Assembly (NCBI GenBank): GCA_029567325.1
Contig: JAKQLF010000122.1
Location: forward strand, 1 to 64,000
Length of the DNA stretch: 64,000 nt
Origin: Bacteroidota bacterium
Lineage (GTDB): Bacteria > Bacteroidota > Bacteroidia > Chitinophagales > Saprospiraceae
Direction of reading: 5' to 3'
Made by a program: the position numbers and the translations under genes. The first letter of the stretch is position 1. Each line of letters opens with the position of its first letter. Under the pieces are notes generated by a model that did not search any database, was not told the origin of the DNA, and saw only the letters and a program-made list of their open reading frames with translations. Shown here piece after piece: positions 52,852 to 63,719 of the stretch.

Positions 52852-52951
52852 GTTAGTTTATCATTTAACCTGCATTGTAAAAATCCTTTCAATCTTTGGA
52901 TAGATTTCGACATTTTCCAAAATATACTTCTTGGAATATAAACTTGAGTCT

Positions 52952-53020
52952 CGGTGGACTGCGAAATTCATTTCGCTGTAAATAAGATTTAAACATTCTT
53001 TGACGACCAAATAAATTTGG
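52952..53020. repeat. Two-hairpin dispersed repeat, copy 1
   Basis: CGGTGGACTGCGAAATTCATTTCGCTGTAA...CCAAATAAATTTGG. Confidence 0.85.
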
Positions 53021-53087
53021 TTATCTACCGATCATAGCAGAATGTTTTAGCTGCTATCGACGTATGCATTTTATCCCAATTCTTTTA

Positions 53088-53933
53088 TCAATCACCTTTC
53101 ACAAACCTCAAAGTACTGACCTTTCCATTTTGCATATTTACAATCTTCAAAAAATACACTCCTGCACTTTGATTGCTTAAACTGATCTCAACCTCTGCAT
53201 CAACTTTCTCAATGTTTTGTAAAAGTTGTCCTGAGGTATTATAAAGTTGTATTATACTTGGGCTTGTCAATCCTGAAATGGAAAGCAAATCATTCGAAAA
53301 TTCAACATCATAGGATGACTCTTGATGAGAAATTTCTTGGTTTGGAACAAGCTTGTCACAGGTTTCACAATTTACATCTCCGAGTAGTCTATATAATGTT
53401 TGATCAACCTTCAAGTAATTTAGTATGGGTTTTGGATCCACAATAAAAGTATAAGCCAAATTTGGATCAATGAAATAGGAATACTTATGAAAAGATTCCG
53501 CATTAAAATAAAATTCCAATGCTCCAATACCTTCAACCAGAACAATTGGAAACCAATTTGAACTCATATGGCCAAATTGAACACGCCTATTTTTATCAAA
53601 TATGTCTATCGTTTTTAAAGAATCAATTATCATTTCAGAATATTCACTCCAAAATAAGGTATCGCCAACTTTCAAATCAAAATCGTACCATTTGTATCCT
53701 TCAAACCATACTTGTCTCCCATATTGTGAAAGAGAACCACCAAAATATTCAGCTTTTAGAGTGTCTTTCTCCCACCGGGTGTTTTGAAGCTTTTCAATAA
53801 AACAACTCTCAGGATAAGGTGGAAAATATATACTACAATAATACCATTCTGTCCCAGGATCAAAGACTTGGGCTTTCACATTTATTATTCTAAAAAACAG
53901 AATCAGAATAAAAAGTAAAATCAATCTCATCAT
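53088..53933 (-). CDS. Secreted protein with T9SS type A sorting domain
   Basis: Signal peptide; C-terminal LSISGLTSPSIIQLYNTSGQLLQNIEKVDAEVEISLSNQSAGVYFLKIVNMQNGKVSTLRFVKGD. Confidence 0.8.
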   Translation of the reverse strand: MMRLILLFILILFFRIINVKAQVFDPGTEWYYCSIYFPPYPESCFIEKLQNTRWEKDTLKAEYFGGSLSQYGRQVWFEGYKWYDFDLKVGDTLFWSEYSEMIIDSLKTIDIFDKNRRVQFGHMSSNWFPIVLVEGIGALEFYFNAESFHKYSYFIDPNLAYTFIVDPKPILNYLKVDQTLYRLLGDVNCETCDKLVPNQEISHQESSYDVEFSNDLLSISGLTSPSIIQLYNTSGQLLQNIEKVDAEVEISLSNQSAGVYFLKIVNMQNGKVSTLRFVKGD

Positions 53934-54000
53934 AATTTGAGAATTTTATATGATTTAAAATCATAAGGTGATTTGAGGAAACAGCATGAAAATAAACTAT

Positions 54001-54552
54001 TTAATGCAAAACGCATTGAAAAAACCCATCTTCATAAATCACCGTTTCTCCAAGTAAGGGCATATTTTTCCTTCTCGTAGTGTCCTGCTCAAAAGAAACA
54101 TGAAAAAATCCTTTGATAGAATTATTAGTTATTTCTGTAAGATTCACATAATTACTTGCGTCTTTTTTTATTTTGAAATTTGCCTCAATGATGTCGAATC
54201 CATGAATAAATGTGTTTAGTAAGGCTAAGGGCGTAGAATCACTAAATTTATAATAACCCACTTTGGCAGGAATGCGCAGCAGCCCTAAACTCACATTTCT
54301 ATAGGGTGAATCTTCGGTCCAATATTGGTCTATAGCTATGTGGATATATCCACTATCGTTTGAGTCTACCTGCGCATAAATGTAAGGTTTGATGAATTTT
54401 GAATTTTGATAAACCGAACAGTATCCCGCATAATCATAGATGAAAGCCTCTTCTACCCGCAAAGGCTCCTTGGTTTCAGGAATGCAGGATTTTAAAAAGA
54501 AAAAGCTCATTCCAAAAAGTAAAAACCTATATGTCAAGTCTAGAAATTTCAA
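54001..54552 (-). CDS. Hypothetical lipoprotein
   Basis: LLFGMSFFFLKSC N-terminus; no family recognised. Confidence 0.55.
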   Translation of the reverse strand: MKFLDLTYRFLLFGMSFFFLKSCIPETKEPLRVEEAFIYDYAGYCSVYQNSKFIKPYIYAQVDSNDSGYIHIAIDQYWTEDSPYRNVSLGLLRIPAKVGYYKFSDSTPLALLNTFIHGFDIIEANFKIKKDASNYVNLTEITNNSIKGFFHVSFEQDTTRRKNMPLLGETVIYEDGFFQCVLH

Positions 54553-54596
54553 CTTCCAATATATTTTATCTTATTTTTTCACAATTTCCCCAATTT

Positions 54597-55229
54597 TCAC
54601 AATTTCTGTATCACATTGATGCCATCCCTCAATGGCAAAATCACATTCTTCACCCGATGATCTTTGCTCACCATCACATTAAACTCATGGATCAGTCTGG
54701 TCTTTTTGTCCTTTTCTTCTTGAACCACTTTTCCATACCAAAGCACATTATCGGCAAGGATGATGCCTCCGGGTCTTACTTGATCAATGACCATCTCATA
54801 GTATAACGAATAGGATTCTTTATCTGCGTCAATAAAAACCAAGTCCCAGGATTCCTTTAAGGTAGGAATAATCGTCTTGGCATCTCCAACTAAAAATTGA
54901 ATTTGTGCTGCTTTCGGAGAACGTTCTATATATTTTCTGGCAATGTCTTCTATTTCATTATTGACATCAATGGTGTAAAGCAGGCCATGGTGTGAGAGTC
55001 CTTCAGCCAGGCAAATGGCCGAAAACCCAGTATAAGTTCCAATCTCTAAGACTCTTTGTGGCCTCATCATGGTGGATAAAATGCTCAACAAATTTCCTTG
55101 AGTTTGCCCTGATAACATTTGGGGTGCAAGTACTTGCAAATGCGTTGCCCGCTCCAAATCTAGCAACAAGGAACTGGATTGCGTTTTATATTGATCTATG
55201 TATAAGTCAATTTCCGGATCGGTAATCAT
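54597..55229 (-). CDS. Class I SAM-dependent O-methyltransferase (methyltransf_3)
   Basis: RVLEIGTYTGFSAICLAEGL, WDLVFIDADKESYSLYYEMVIDQVRPGGIILADNVLWYGKV. Confidence 0.92.
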   Translation of the reverse strand: MITDPEIDLYIDQYKTQSSSLLLDLERATHLQVLAPQMLSGQTQGNLLSILSTMMRPQRVLEIGTYTGFSAICLAEGLSHHGLLYTIDVNNEIEDIARKYIERSPKAAQIQFLVGDAKTIIPTLKESWDLVFIDADKESYSLYYEMVIDQVRPGGIILADNVLWYGKVVQEEKDKKTRLIHEFNVMVSKDHRVKNVILPLRDGINVIQKL

Positions 55230-55288
55230 GTATTATTTTTATGTGCAATGAAGTTACAAATCTTTTTACAGCTTGCCAAAAAGCTGAT

Positions 55289-56212
55289 CTAAATTGATTG
55301 TGCGACTAACTTCCTTTTTAAAGTAGGATAAGCCAATACCAATACGAGTATAATGCTACCTCCTACATAAAATCCCGTATTCAACTCTTTGTGTTCTTGA
55401 AGAATAGCCGCAGCTAGTAAAATGCCATAAACGGGCTCGAGGTTGACCACCAAGTTGTTTTCAAACGCAGAAAGATGTCGGAGGGCATAAAGGGATAAAA
55501 CCCAGGCCACCGTTGTACAAGCAATTGCTAATACAAAAATATACACCCAGTTTGCCATATCTGGTGGTAAAAACATGGCTGTTGGTTCTTTGAATAAATA
55601 GATTGGTACCATCACAGAAGTAACGCCCAACACGCCTACAATTTCCCAAAAACTCATGACCATGGGAGGCACATCTTCAATGTATTTTTTATTCAACACG
55701 CTGAAATAGGCTGCTAGAAAGGCCGACAGTAAGCCAACCAATGCACCGACTAAATAGCTGGTTTGTATGTCTTTGGCAATCAAAGCCATGACTGGAACAA
55801 TGATGCAGCCAATAGCAATGTCTATTTTCTCCAAGGGCCTTTTGAAAAATACTGGTTCGATAAATGAGGTAAAAAACGAAGTTGTTGCCATACAAAGTAG
55901 GGTGATGGAAGAGTTGCTCAACTTTACTGCTCCATAAAAAGTGAGCCAATGGATAGCGATCACTCCACCGATGGCCATATAAATTTTTATTCTTTTGCTG
56001 TCTAAAGAAATATTCCTGCCTCTAAGTCGCAAAAACAAATAGATGCTGGAGGCTGTAATCAATACGCGCCACCAAACTAAAACCAAGGCGGATAAAACTA
56101 TGAGTTTACCCAATATCGCAGTAAAACCAAAAAGCATCACCGCTACGTGAAGTTGCAAAAAAGCTTTGGTCTTGGCATTTATAATCATGGGGCCAAGGTA
56201 GGATATCTGCAT
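55289..56212 (-). CDS. DMT-superfamily (EamA) transporter; start possibly 56188
   Basis: Two EamA halves, ~10 TM helices; LVWWRVLITASSIYLFLR, NLVVNLEPVYGILLAAAILQEHKELNTGFYVGGSIIL. Confidence 0.88.
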   Translation of the reverse strand: MQISYLGPMIINAKTKAFLQLHVAVMLFGFTAILGKLIVLSALVLVWWRVLITASSIYLFLRLRGRNISLDSKRIKIYMAIGGVIAIHWLTFYGAVKLSNSSITLLCMATTSFFTSFIEPVFFKRPLEKIDIAIGCIIVPVMALIAKDIQTSYLVGALVGLLSAFLAAYFSVLNKKYIEDVPPMVMSFWEIVGVLGVTSVMVPIYLFKEPTAMFLPPDMANWVYIFVLAIACTTVAWVLSLYALRHLSAFENNLVVNLEPVYGILLAAAILQEHKELNTGFYVGGSIILVLVLAYPTLKRKLVAQSI

Positions 56213-56277
56213 TCAAAAACCCAGTGAAATACTAACTTTAGTTAGAAGCAGATATAGTACCCAGAAACGAAAAAGCC

Positions 56278-56332
56278 CGGTGGACTGCGAACTTCAGTTC
56301 GAAGTAAAAAGCATACAACCAAATCCATTGGG
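56278..56332. repeat. Two-hairpin dispersed repeat, copy 2
   Basis: CGGTGGACTGCGAACTTCAGTTCGAAGTAA...CCAAATCCATTGGG, then CACAAAACTTCTCC. Confidence 0.85.
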
Positions 56333-56378
56333 TTGTCCACAAAACTTCTCCGAATTTCATTTCGCAACGACAAAAGCT

Positions 56379-56450
56379 CGGTGGACTGCGAACTTCAGTT
56401 CGCTGTAAGAAAAATAACCAAATCAATTTGGCTCTTCACAAAACTTCTCC
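56379..56450. repeat. Two-hairpin dispersed repeat, copy 3, abutting the DUF4294 stop codon
   Basis: CGGTGGACTGCGAACTTCAGTTCGCTGTAA...CCAAATCAATTTGG...CACAAAACTTCTCC, 101 bp after copy 2. Confidence 0.9.
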
Positions 56451-57143
56451 TTAGTTCTTCTTCCTGAGCTCCTCTACCGTAATATACTTAAGATTAGTAC
56501 CATTTTGGATCCTATGAGATAAATCAAAATCATCAAGAACCAAGTCTAGAATAGGGTAATCTCCCCTGGTATATCCCTCCTTGAGGTCATAACTATATAG
56601 TTTCGAAAACTGATTCCAATAAAAAGCAGAAAACGAACCTTTTATTCCTTTGAGGACTTCATACATCGGCGTATTCAATTCCTTTTCAATCATCTTGATC
56701 ATGATCTTACCTTGAAGTTTCGTCAATTTTTTGAGCGGTTCTTCAAATTCTACCTCTAGTTCTTTTTCTAGTTCTTTGAGCTTTTTCTTTGCCTTCCTTT
56801 TTGACATATGCTCTTGGGCATATTCATATTCTCTGAAAATTCTGATGGCTTCCTTGGCATACGGAAATACCGTCGCAGCGTACCTTCTGAATTTCATGTA
56901 TTTTTGATAGTCTTCATCACTTGCAAATTCTCGTAGAGAAGTCACACTGATGTCGTCTAGATCTGCTAAAATGAGGGTGTCACCTTCCTCTGTAATGATG
57001 GCTGTATAAATATTGCCGTCTATAGAAACCTTGGTTGGTTTCAAGTCATCATCAAAGTTATCTTTTTTCTTTATCACATCGTTTTGCCCTGACACCGCAG
57101 AGTTTATGAAAATGAAAGTCAATATGAAAAGGATGAATCGCAT
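56451..57143 (-). CDS. DUF4294 domain protein
   Basis: EEGDTLILADLDDISV...YRRYAATVFPYAKEAIRIFREYE-like segment with KFRRYAATVFPYAKEA, MSKRKAKKKLKELEKELEVEFEEPLKKLTKLQGKIMIKMIEKE. Confidence 0.88.
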   Translation of the reverse strand: MRFILFILTFIFINSAVSGQNDVIKKKDNFDDDLKPTKVSIDGNIYTAIITEEGDTLILADLDDISVTSLREFASDEDYQKYMKFRRYAATVFPYAKEAIRIFREYEYAQEHMSKRKAKKKLKELEKELEVEFEEPLKKLTKLQGKIMIKMIEKELNTPMYEVLKGIKGSFSAFYWNQFSKLYSYDLKEGYTRGDYPILDLVLDDFDLSHRIQNGTNLKYITVEELRKKN

Positions 57144-57259
57144 GTTTGTATAACTGTTATTGAATGATCAACATTATTTATGACGATAAAATTATGACCT
57201 GGTTACGATAATCTCATTAATGTGATGTTAAAGTGATAACATTTGGTGTGGCTTTTCCA

Positions 57260-58075
57260 TTATTCTTGCACAATCATTTGATACATTTCCTCCATGCTCA
57301 TGATGGGGTATTGATTGGTTAAAACATAATCAATGATTTGTAATACAGTGTCACCAATACCTGACTGTGTGCTATTTCTTAGTTCTGAAATTTGTGTTTC
57401 AGACAGGTTTTGGTATTCTGAGCGGCTATGACTGTCTTTGATATTTCTCATGTAACTAAGACTTGGAGAATTAAAGACAAAATTCATGGGATGGAAACTG
57501 ATCACTTTGATTCCCGGACTATCTAATAAGTGTGCATAATTGAAAATATTGAGGTCCAGTTCATTGCTCAGGTGTGTGCCATCCTCAAAAAATATGGGAA
57601 AATGGACCAAACCTGATTCGTGCAACATTGGATAAATATGGGATTGCATCACCGTTCCCAAATTGGAAACATACAACATATCATACTCATTTTTTAATAA
57701 ATGGGTAATGTCTGTCACATCAAATAATCGATGGCTTCTAAAACCTCGTGCCTCCGGTACGATGGACATACAAGTATCAATGACCGCTTTGTACGATGAT
57801 CCATGTGAACTGTCTGGCAAAAAATTGGGATGTATGCCCAAGTTTATTGCTGATTTTTTTGTCCACTCATCAATCACCGACGATGGATGCGTCATAAATA
57901 GCGTCAATTTGAGCGGAAGTGCCTGAAGCTTGTCAGCAAATATTTTCAAAACGGCCTCAGATGCCCAATCGATATCAGATGTAAAACAAAAGATCGGCTT
58001 TTCGTGCCAGACTTTTGGACTGTTCATCTTATTGATCAGTGCTCCAATATCCATTCGACTTGTATCACTTTTCAT
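57260..58075 (-). CDS. Polysaccharide-deacetylase-like protein (WbmS-like)
   Basis: IFCFTSDIDWASEAVLKIFADKL (SDxDW), LTLFMTHPS, INLGIHPNFLPDSSHG, GFRSHRLFDVTD. Confidence 0.7.
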   Translation of the reverse strand: MKSDTSRMDIGALINKMNSPKVWHEKPIFCFTSDIDWASEAVLKIFADKLQALPLKLTLFMTHPSSVIDEWTKKSAINLGIHPNFLPDSSHGSSYKAVIDTCMSIVPEARGFRSHRLFDVTDITHLLKNEYDMLYVSNLGTVMQSHIYPMLHESGLVHFPIFFEDGTHLSNELDLNIFNYAHLLDSPGIKVISFHPMNFVFNSPSLSYMRNIKDSHSRSEYQNLSETQISELRNSTQSGIGDTVLQIIDYVLTNQYPIMSMEEMYQMIVQE

Positions 58076-58106
58076 TTGTCAACACCGATCAATGGATGGT
58101 GAATTC

Positions 58107-59216
58107 CTATTCATACTCATTGTGTACCTCAAATCCTGCGTCCTTAAGCAATTGTGTTTTCTTAAACAACTCCAAATCGTGAGCTACCATTTCCGTACAC
58201 ATGGTTTGCCAAGTATACTTTGGCTGCCATCCCAACTTAGTCATTGCTTTGGTCGGATCGCCAATCAATAATTCTACCTCTGTTGGTCTGAAGTAACGCT
58301 CATCAATAGCTAGGACCTGTTGACCTGTTTTGAATGCATAGTCGCCGTTATGAGATTTGACGAATGCTTTTTCATCAACACCGCTGCCTTTGTATTCCAA
58401 TTCAACACCAACTTCCTCAAAAGCTTTGTTGATGAACGACCTTATTTCAGTAGTTACTCCAGTAGCAAGTACAAAATCTTCTGGTTTTTCTTGTTGTAAA
58501 ATAAGATACATCCCTTCCACATAATCTTTGGCATGACCCCAATCTCTTTTGCTGTTGATGTTGCCCATCCACAACTTATCTTGTAAACCCAAAGCCATTT
58601 TAGCAACCGCACGAGTGATTTTCCTAGTCACAAAAGTTTCTCCCCTCAAAGGAGATTCGTGGTTGAATAAAATACCATTGCAAGCAAACATGTTATAGGC
58701 TTCTCTGTAGTTTACTGTGATCCAGTAAGCATACATTTTAGCCACGGCGTAGGGAGATCTTGGATAAAATGGAGTAGTCTCAGACTGTGGCACTTCCTGC
58801 ACCAAGCCATACAACTCTGAAGTAGACGCTTGATAAATTTTTGTTTTCTCTACCAATCCCAAGATTCTCACAGCTTCCAAAATCCTCAGCGTTCCTATAC
58901 CATCGACATCTGCAGAGTATTCTGGTTCTTCAAAACTTACACGCACGTGAGACATGGCTCCCAAGTTGTAAATCTCATCTGGTTGTACTTCTTGTACAAT
59001 TCGGATTAGATTGGTGGAATCAGAAAGATCTCCATGGTGGAGAATGAATTTTTTATTATCCACGTGTGGATCTTGGTACAAATGATCTATCCTATCTGTA
59101 TTGAATAATGAACTTCTTCTTTTGATGCCATGGACTTCATATCCTTTTTTGAGGAGAAGTTCTGATAAGTATGCACCGTCTTGTCCTGTTACTCCAGTGA
59201 TAAGGGCTTTTTTCAT
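58107..59216 (-). CDS. gmd: GDP-mannose 4,6-dehydratase
   Basis: [72 protein letters not shown]. Confidence 0.97.
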   Translation of the reverse strand: MKKALITGVTGQDGAYLSELLLKKGYEVHGIKRRSSLFNTDRIDHLYQDPHVDNKKFILHHGDLSDSTNLIRIVQEVQPDEIYNLGAMSHVRVSFEEPEYSADVDGIGTLRILEAVRILGLVEKTKIYQASTSELYGLVQEVPQSETTPFYPRSPYAVAKMYAYWITVNYREAYNMFACNGILFNHESPLRGETFVTRKITRAVAKMALGLQDKLWMGNINSKRDWGHAKDYVEGMYLILQQEKPEDFVLATGVTTEIRSFINKAFEEVGVELEYKGSGVDEKAFVKSHNGDYAFKTGQQVLAIDERYFRPTEVELLIGDPTKAMTKLGWQPKYTWQTMCTEMVAHDLELFKKTQLLKDAGFEVHNEYE

Positions 59217-59311
59217 TGCTCTTTTATTTTTCTAATAATTAAATATCTAAATCAATTGGGCTGCAAAGGTAATGATTTGGCAGTTCCTAAATTAAAATTT
59301 GCATCATTGTT

Positions 59312-60481
59312 TTAATTTGGTTTAAGAACGCTTTTATGGTTAAAGTATTTTTCTTTGACCATTCCACCTACTCCAATGCATGCCAAAATCAATAAAAGTG
59401 GCTCTACCGGATATCTGTACCTGATAGATGCTACCGTGACCATGTGCAATGCTGTCAGGTATAAAACACAAAGTATTATTGGTAGAATCAAAAACCATAT
59501 TTTTCTATTGGCTTTAAACATAAATATAAAAGAGCCAACATAAATCAATATTGCGGGGATTCCGACAACAAGCGCTGTGAAAAATCCTTGATAAGATTCA
59601 TGATTGGGAAATGGATTCCAAAGTCTCAAAAACTTTTTCCACGCCATCTTTAAAAATCTGATTGGATCATTTTTAATGATTTCAACAGCTGCTGATTTTA
59701 ATTTTTTGTCGATCTTAATAGGGTTGGTTTCTGATGCGTCATATGGCTCTTTGCCACTGAATGGTGCTGGGCCGCCATCGTGGTTTTGAAGGTGATTTCC
59801 TTCATACAACACATATCCAAGACCCAAATTTAGCTTTACAAAACTTCCATATTTTTGGTAATTGTGTATCCACCATGGAGTCAACATTAAACCAAAAACA
59901 AAGAAATAAATAGCCAGAGATTTCAATGATTTGATCCAACCTTCTTCATAAAAAAACACCACAATCAATATTGGATATAAAAGGTCAAATACGGGTCTGG
60001 TGAGTAAAGACAAAACCCAAAAAATACAAGAACACAAAAGCTGTTTTCGATAGGCTGCATAAAAACCTCCAAGAAATAGAAAAACAAAAAGACTTTCTGT
60101 CAATATTGCCCCCGAATAAAAAATAGACATGGGCCAGAAGGCATAAAATAAAGCTGCTATCAGGCTTAATGTATGATTTTTGCCGATCTCATCTGCAATT
60201 CCATATACAAAATATACCGTCAGACTGGAAATCAGCACATCTAATAATGGCCACCCAAATAAATGATCAGATAGACTTATAAACAGGGGATATAAGGGCA
60301 TCATGTCATTTGCTCCCGTCTTTCCATTTGACCATAATTCCTGCCCACTTTGCAAATATTCTAATGAATCCGGTAAAATTTCTTTTGAAAAATAAAAATA
60401 GGAGATTGCCCTGATGGCAAGAGCTATCAAAACAATCACATGAATGACATATTTTGATTTATAAAAAGGCAATTCACCCAT
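59312..60481 (-). CDS. ArnT/GT39-like membrane glycosyltransferase
   Basis: DSLEYLQSGQELWSNGKTGANDMMPLYPLFIS, multiple TM helices, RYRYPVEPLLLILACIG. Confidence 0.75.
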   Translation of the reverse strand: MGELPFYKSKYVIHVIVLIALAIRAISYFYFSKEILPDSLEYLQSGQELWSNGKTGANDMMPLYPLFISLSDHLFGWPLLDVLISSLTVYFVYGIADEIGKNHTLSLIAALFYAFWPMSIFYSGAILTESLFVFLFLGGFYAAYRKQLLCSCIFWVLSLLTRPVFDLLYPILIVVFFYEEGWIKSLKSLAIYFFVFGLMLTPWWIHNYQKYGSFVKLNLGLGYVLYEGNHLQNHDGGPAPFSGKEPYDASETNPIKIDKKLKSAAVEIIKNDPIRFLKMAWKKFLRLWNPFPNHESYQGFFTALVVGIPAILIYVGSFIFMFKANRKIWFLILPIILCVLYLTALHMVTVASIRYRYPVEPLLLILACIGVGGMVKEKYFNHKSVLKPN

Positions 60482-61337
60482 GTTTTAAAGCTTTGTACAC
60501 CAAAAAGAGGAAGGTGGCCATGGTCACATAAATCAATCCCATTATCAAAATATATCGCCAAAAAACGTATTCTTTACCCTTTATGATGGTTTCTGCTTGA
60601 GGCGAAATAACCCTCAACATCATCGATTTGTAAGAAAAAGGATACCCAAAATTAAAAAACGAAGATTGGTAATATTTGAAATTGGTAGCGTTGGTGTATT
60701 CTTTACAAAGATCATTGAGCAGTACACATTTCCCTTGGTCATTGAGGTAATTGCCTGAATGGAGGTAGTTTTGTTGGTCATCAAGCCTGAGTACATTGTC
60801 AAACATGATGTCGGTCAAAGCCCATTGCTTCCGCTCCTGAATGTACGTTTCACAAAATATATGGTTGATGCGATTACCACTCACCGCGACCATCCTGGTT
60901 TTAAGCCCTGCTAATGTTGAAAAAAGGTGATAAACGCTCGCATATCCCACACAATAAGGCGCTAAATTTTCACTATCCAACAATTGCCACTGCTGCCAGC
61001 TATTGAGGTGGTGATTATAGTCCTCAGAGAATCCTTTGTTTGGCGTTAGGCGATCATCAATGAATTTACAAATGTGTCTGATTTTTGCAGAATCTGTTTC
61101 AAACATCTGCCCTGATATGACTGAGTCTATTACAAAACTTTTTGCCTCATTATATTCTTTTTCAGAAAGTCCTAAGTGATGATTTTCTGGTAATGTCCAT
61201 GGGTCTACCGCATTAAAAATCGCTGTTTCCGGAAATGATGGATAAAAAAATAAATGTTTTACGGGAGAAGTAAACAACCACAAGTTGAGGAGGATAAGTC
61301 CTAGGAAGAGGAGGAATATTTTGAGTTTTTTGTTCAT
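60474..61337 (-). CDS. Transglutaminase-like cysteine protease fold protein, membrane anchored
   Basis: N- and C-terminal TM helices; putative triad Cys (APYCVGYASVYHLFSTLAG), His (NHIFCETYI), Asp (WALTDIMFDN). Confidence 0.65.
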   Translation of the reverse strand: MNKKLKIFLLFLGLILLNLWLFTSPVKHLFFYPSFPETAIFNAVDPWTLPENHHLGLSEKEYNEAKSFVIDSVISGQMFETDSAKIRHICKFIDDRLTPNKGFSEDYNHHLNSWQQWQLLDSENLAPYCVGYASVYHLFSTLAGLKTRMVAVSGNRINHIFCETYIQERKQWALTDIMFDNVLRLDDQQNYLHSGNYLNDQGKCVLLNDLCKEYTNATNFKYYQSSFFNFGYPFSYKSMMLRVISPQAETIIKGKEYVFWRYILIMGLIYVTMATFLFLVYKALKHG

Positions 61338-61409
61338 TCCCTTGTCAGCGATTGTAGTCTTTATTTGTTGATATCTATTTTTTATTAGAATGCCTTTTTT
61401 AATCTCTAA

Positions 61410-62462
61410 TTATGAAACGTGGATGCTGTAGTCATGCTGTCCCAACATTTTGCCAATAGGTTCTGTGTGTTCCTGCAGTCCATGAACATTCAACAATGAG
61501 ACAACTTCATCAATGGATTCAGGAGCAGCGGAAATGAGTAAACCTCCGCTCGTCTGGGGATCTGCTAATATGCTTTTGACCAAGGCGGTGTCATGATTGA
61601 ATAAAATCTTATGCCCATATGCTTTGAGGTTTCTATTGGTCCCTCCTGGTACAGCGCCGGCTTTCACGTAATCGTTCAAACTGCTTGACAACCATTTTAT
61701 ACGATCAAAAAACAGCTCAGCAGTAAGTCCACTGCCTTCACACATTTCTGTCAAATGGCCCAAAAGCCCAAAACCAGTTACATCTGTCATGGCATGAACT
61801 CCTTTTATTTTACCAAGATGTTCGCCTATTTTATTGAGCTGCATCATTTTTTGGGCGGCAAGTCCGAAGTGTTCCGTTTGAAGCAGGCCTTTTTTCTCTG
61901 CAGTAGTCAATATTCCCACTCCGAGTGGTTTGGTGAGGAATAAATAATCCCCCGTTTGAGCCGTATTATTTTGCTTGAGATTGACAATATCAACCAGACC
62001 ATTGACGGCCAGACCAAATATCGGTTCGGGTGCATCGATGCTGTGGCCACCAGCCAAGACAATACCCGCTTCTGTACAAATACTTCTGCTTCCAGCAATT
62101 ACCCTGCTTGCAACCTCAGTAGACAATTGATTGATAGGCCAACCAAGTATGGCAATTGCTAAAATAGGCTTACCACCCATTGCATATACATCACTAATGG
62201 CATTTGCTGACGCTATTCGACCAAAATCATAAGGATCGTCCACAATCGGCATAAAAAAATCTGTCGTACTTACCAGCGCTTTGCCATCACCCAGATCATA
62301 AACGGCAGCATCATCTTGGCTGTGATTTCCTACCAATAAGTGGTTGTCATTGGGTTGAGCCAATTGATTGGACAGTATTTCTTCGAGCACATTGGGAGCA
62401 ATTTTACAGCCACAACCAGCGCCATGAGAATATTGAGTAAGTTTTATTTCGTTTGCTTTCAT
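61410..62462 (-). CDS. selD: Selenide, water dikinase (Cys form)
   Basis: [83 protein letters not shown]. Confidence 0.97.
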   Translation of the reverse strand: MKANEIKLTQYSHGAGCGCKIAPNVLEEILSNQLAQPNDNHLLVGNHSQDDAAVYDLGDGKALVSTTDFFMPIVDDPYDFGRIASANAISDVYAMGGKPILAIAILGWPINQLSTEVASRVIAGSRSICTEAGIVLAGGHSIDAPEPIFGLAVNGLVDIVNLKQNNTAQTGDYLFLTKPLGVGILTTAEKKGLLQTEHFGLAAQKMMQLNKIGEHLGKIKGVHAMTDVTGFGLLGHLTEMCEGSGLTAELFFDRIKWLSSSLNDYVKAGAVPGGTNRNLKAYGHKILFNHDTALVKSILADPQTSGGLLISAAPESIDEVVSLLNVHGLQEHTEPIGKMLGQHDYSIHVS

Positions 62463-62464
62463 TT

Positions 62465-63499
62465 TTAATTTATTTCCAACAATTCTTGGATGATATCTTC
62501 TTTAAGAATTACCTGTCTGATATTTGATTGGAGTTTATTCTTTTCCAAATGTTTTTGGTAATACTTGTCGTAATAAGCTAATAATATCTCAAAACAAGAT
62601 TTTATTTCTCCATCCAATAAAAAGTTGATGGCTTGCTTGGTTGCCAGGCCACCCAATCTTTTTTGAATACGCATGATACCGTGCATCAATTGTTCCTTTT
62701 CAAGATCTCCATATTCTGCAAGGATTCTGTTGAGGCGAAAATCAAATGGAGCATTAATTAAAAAAACATGTGATTTGCTCATGGTCTGCCACAAAGCAAG
62801 CGGAATATTTAAGTGTCCAATTCTTCTGCTTTCATCCTCTATCCAAATGGAACTTGAATCATCTACATAAAATAATGCCAGAGCCAACGAATTTTCAAAA
62901 TATTCTTGACTTGACTGAGGTCCCTTGCCGATGTGGCCAAATGCCGATCCTTTGTGATTTGCGAGTAATTCTAAGTCTATAACTTTTGCCCCATTTTGTT
63001 GCATTTTTTGGAGAAGTTCTGTTTTACCAGATCCAGTAAACCCACTCAAAATTTTAAAATTATATTCCTTTTCAAATTGATCAAGCGTCCAGTTTCTAAA
63101 AGCCTTATAACCTCCTTTGAGCGTTAAAACCTGAAATCCATACATGCTGAGTAACCAAGAAACAGCTCCACTTCTCATGCCGCCACGCCAACAATAGATC
63201 AAAATGGTAAATTTTCCCGGATTATCTTCCGATGTCATGCCCAAAGACTTTTCTATTTGTTCGACCATATTTTTCATTTTTGGTCCAAAATAATCCAAGC
63301 CTGCTTTGATGGCTTTTTCACGACTTACCTGCTTATACAATGTGCCAACTACTGCTCTTTCTTCGTCTTCAAAAAGGGGCATTGAGATCGCTCCAGGAAT
63401 ATGTGCATGGAGAAACTCTCCTGGCGATCGCACATCCACTACCAGATGTTGTGAAAGCAGACCAACAAAATTTTCTACCGCAATTGATTTATAATTCAC
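62465..63499 (-). CDS. mnmH: tRNA 2-selenouridine synthase
   Basis: Rhodanese domain [22 protein letters not shown] and CWRGGMRS; P-loop [21 protein letters not shown]. Confidence 0.95.
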   Translation of the reverse strand: MNYKSIAVENFVGLLSQHLVVDVRSPGEFLHAHIPGAISMPLFEDEERAVVGTLYKQVSREKAIKAGLDYFGPKMKNMVEQIEKSLGMTSEDNPGKFTILIYCWRGGMRSGAVSWLLSMYGFQVLTLKGGYKAFRNWTLDQFEKEYNFKILSGFTGSGKTELLQKMQQNGAKVIDLELLANHKGSAFGHIGKGPQSSQEYFENSLALALFYVDDSSSIWIEDESRRIGHLNIPLALWQTMSKSHVFLINAPFDFRLNRILAEYGDLEKEQLMHGIMRIQKRLGGLATKQAINFLLDGEIKSCFEILLAYYDKYYQKHLEKNKLQSNIRQVILKEDIIQELLEIN

Positions 63500-63719
63500 G
63501 TTTTCTATTTTTTGGTCGAATTATTTTACCCCTCAACATGCTATTTTAAAATTTGATTTTCTTTCTGTGGATATGAAACCAGATTCAACTTACGTTTTTT
63601 AATGGGAAAGGTACAATTAAGAACTATTCTTTTGGATTGTAACATTGCTATCTTTGATCTAAAATTTTGTGCAGTTGGTTTTCCAAAGATTGTTTTGTTT
63701 TTATTTGAATGATGAATTT

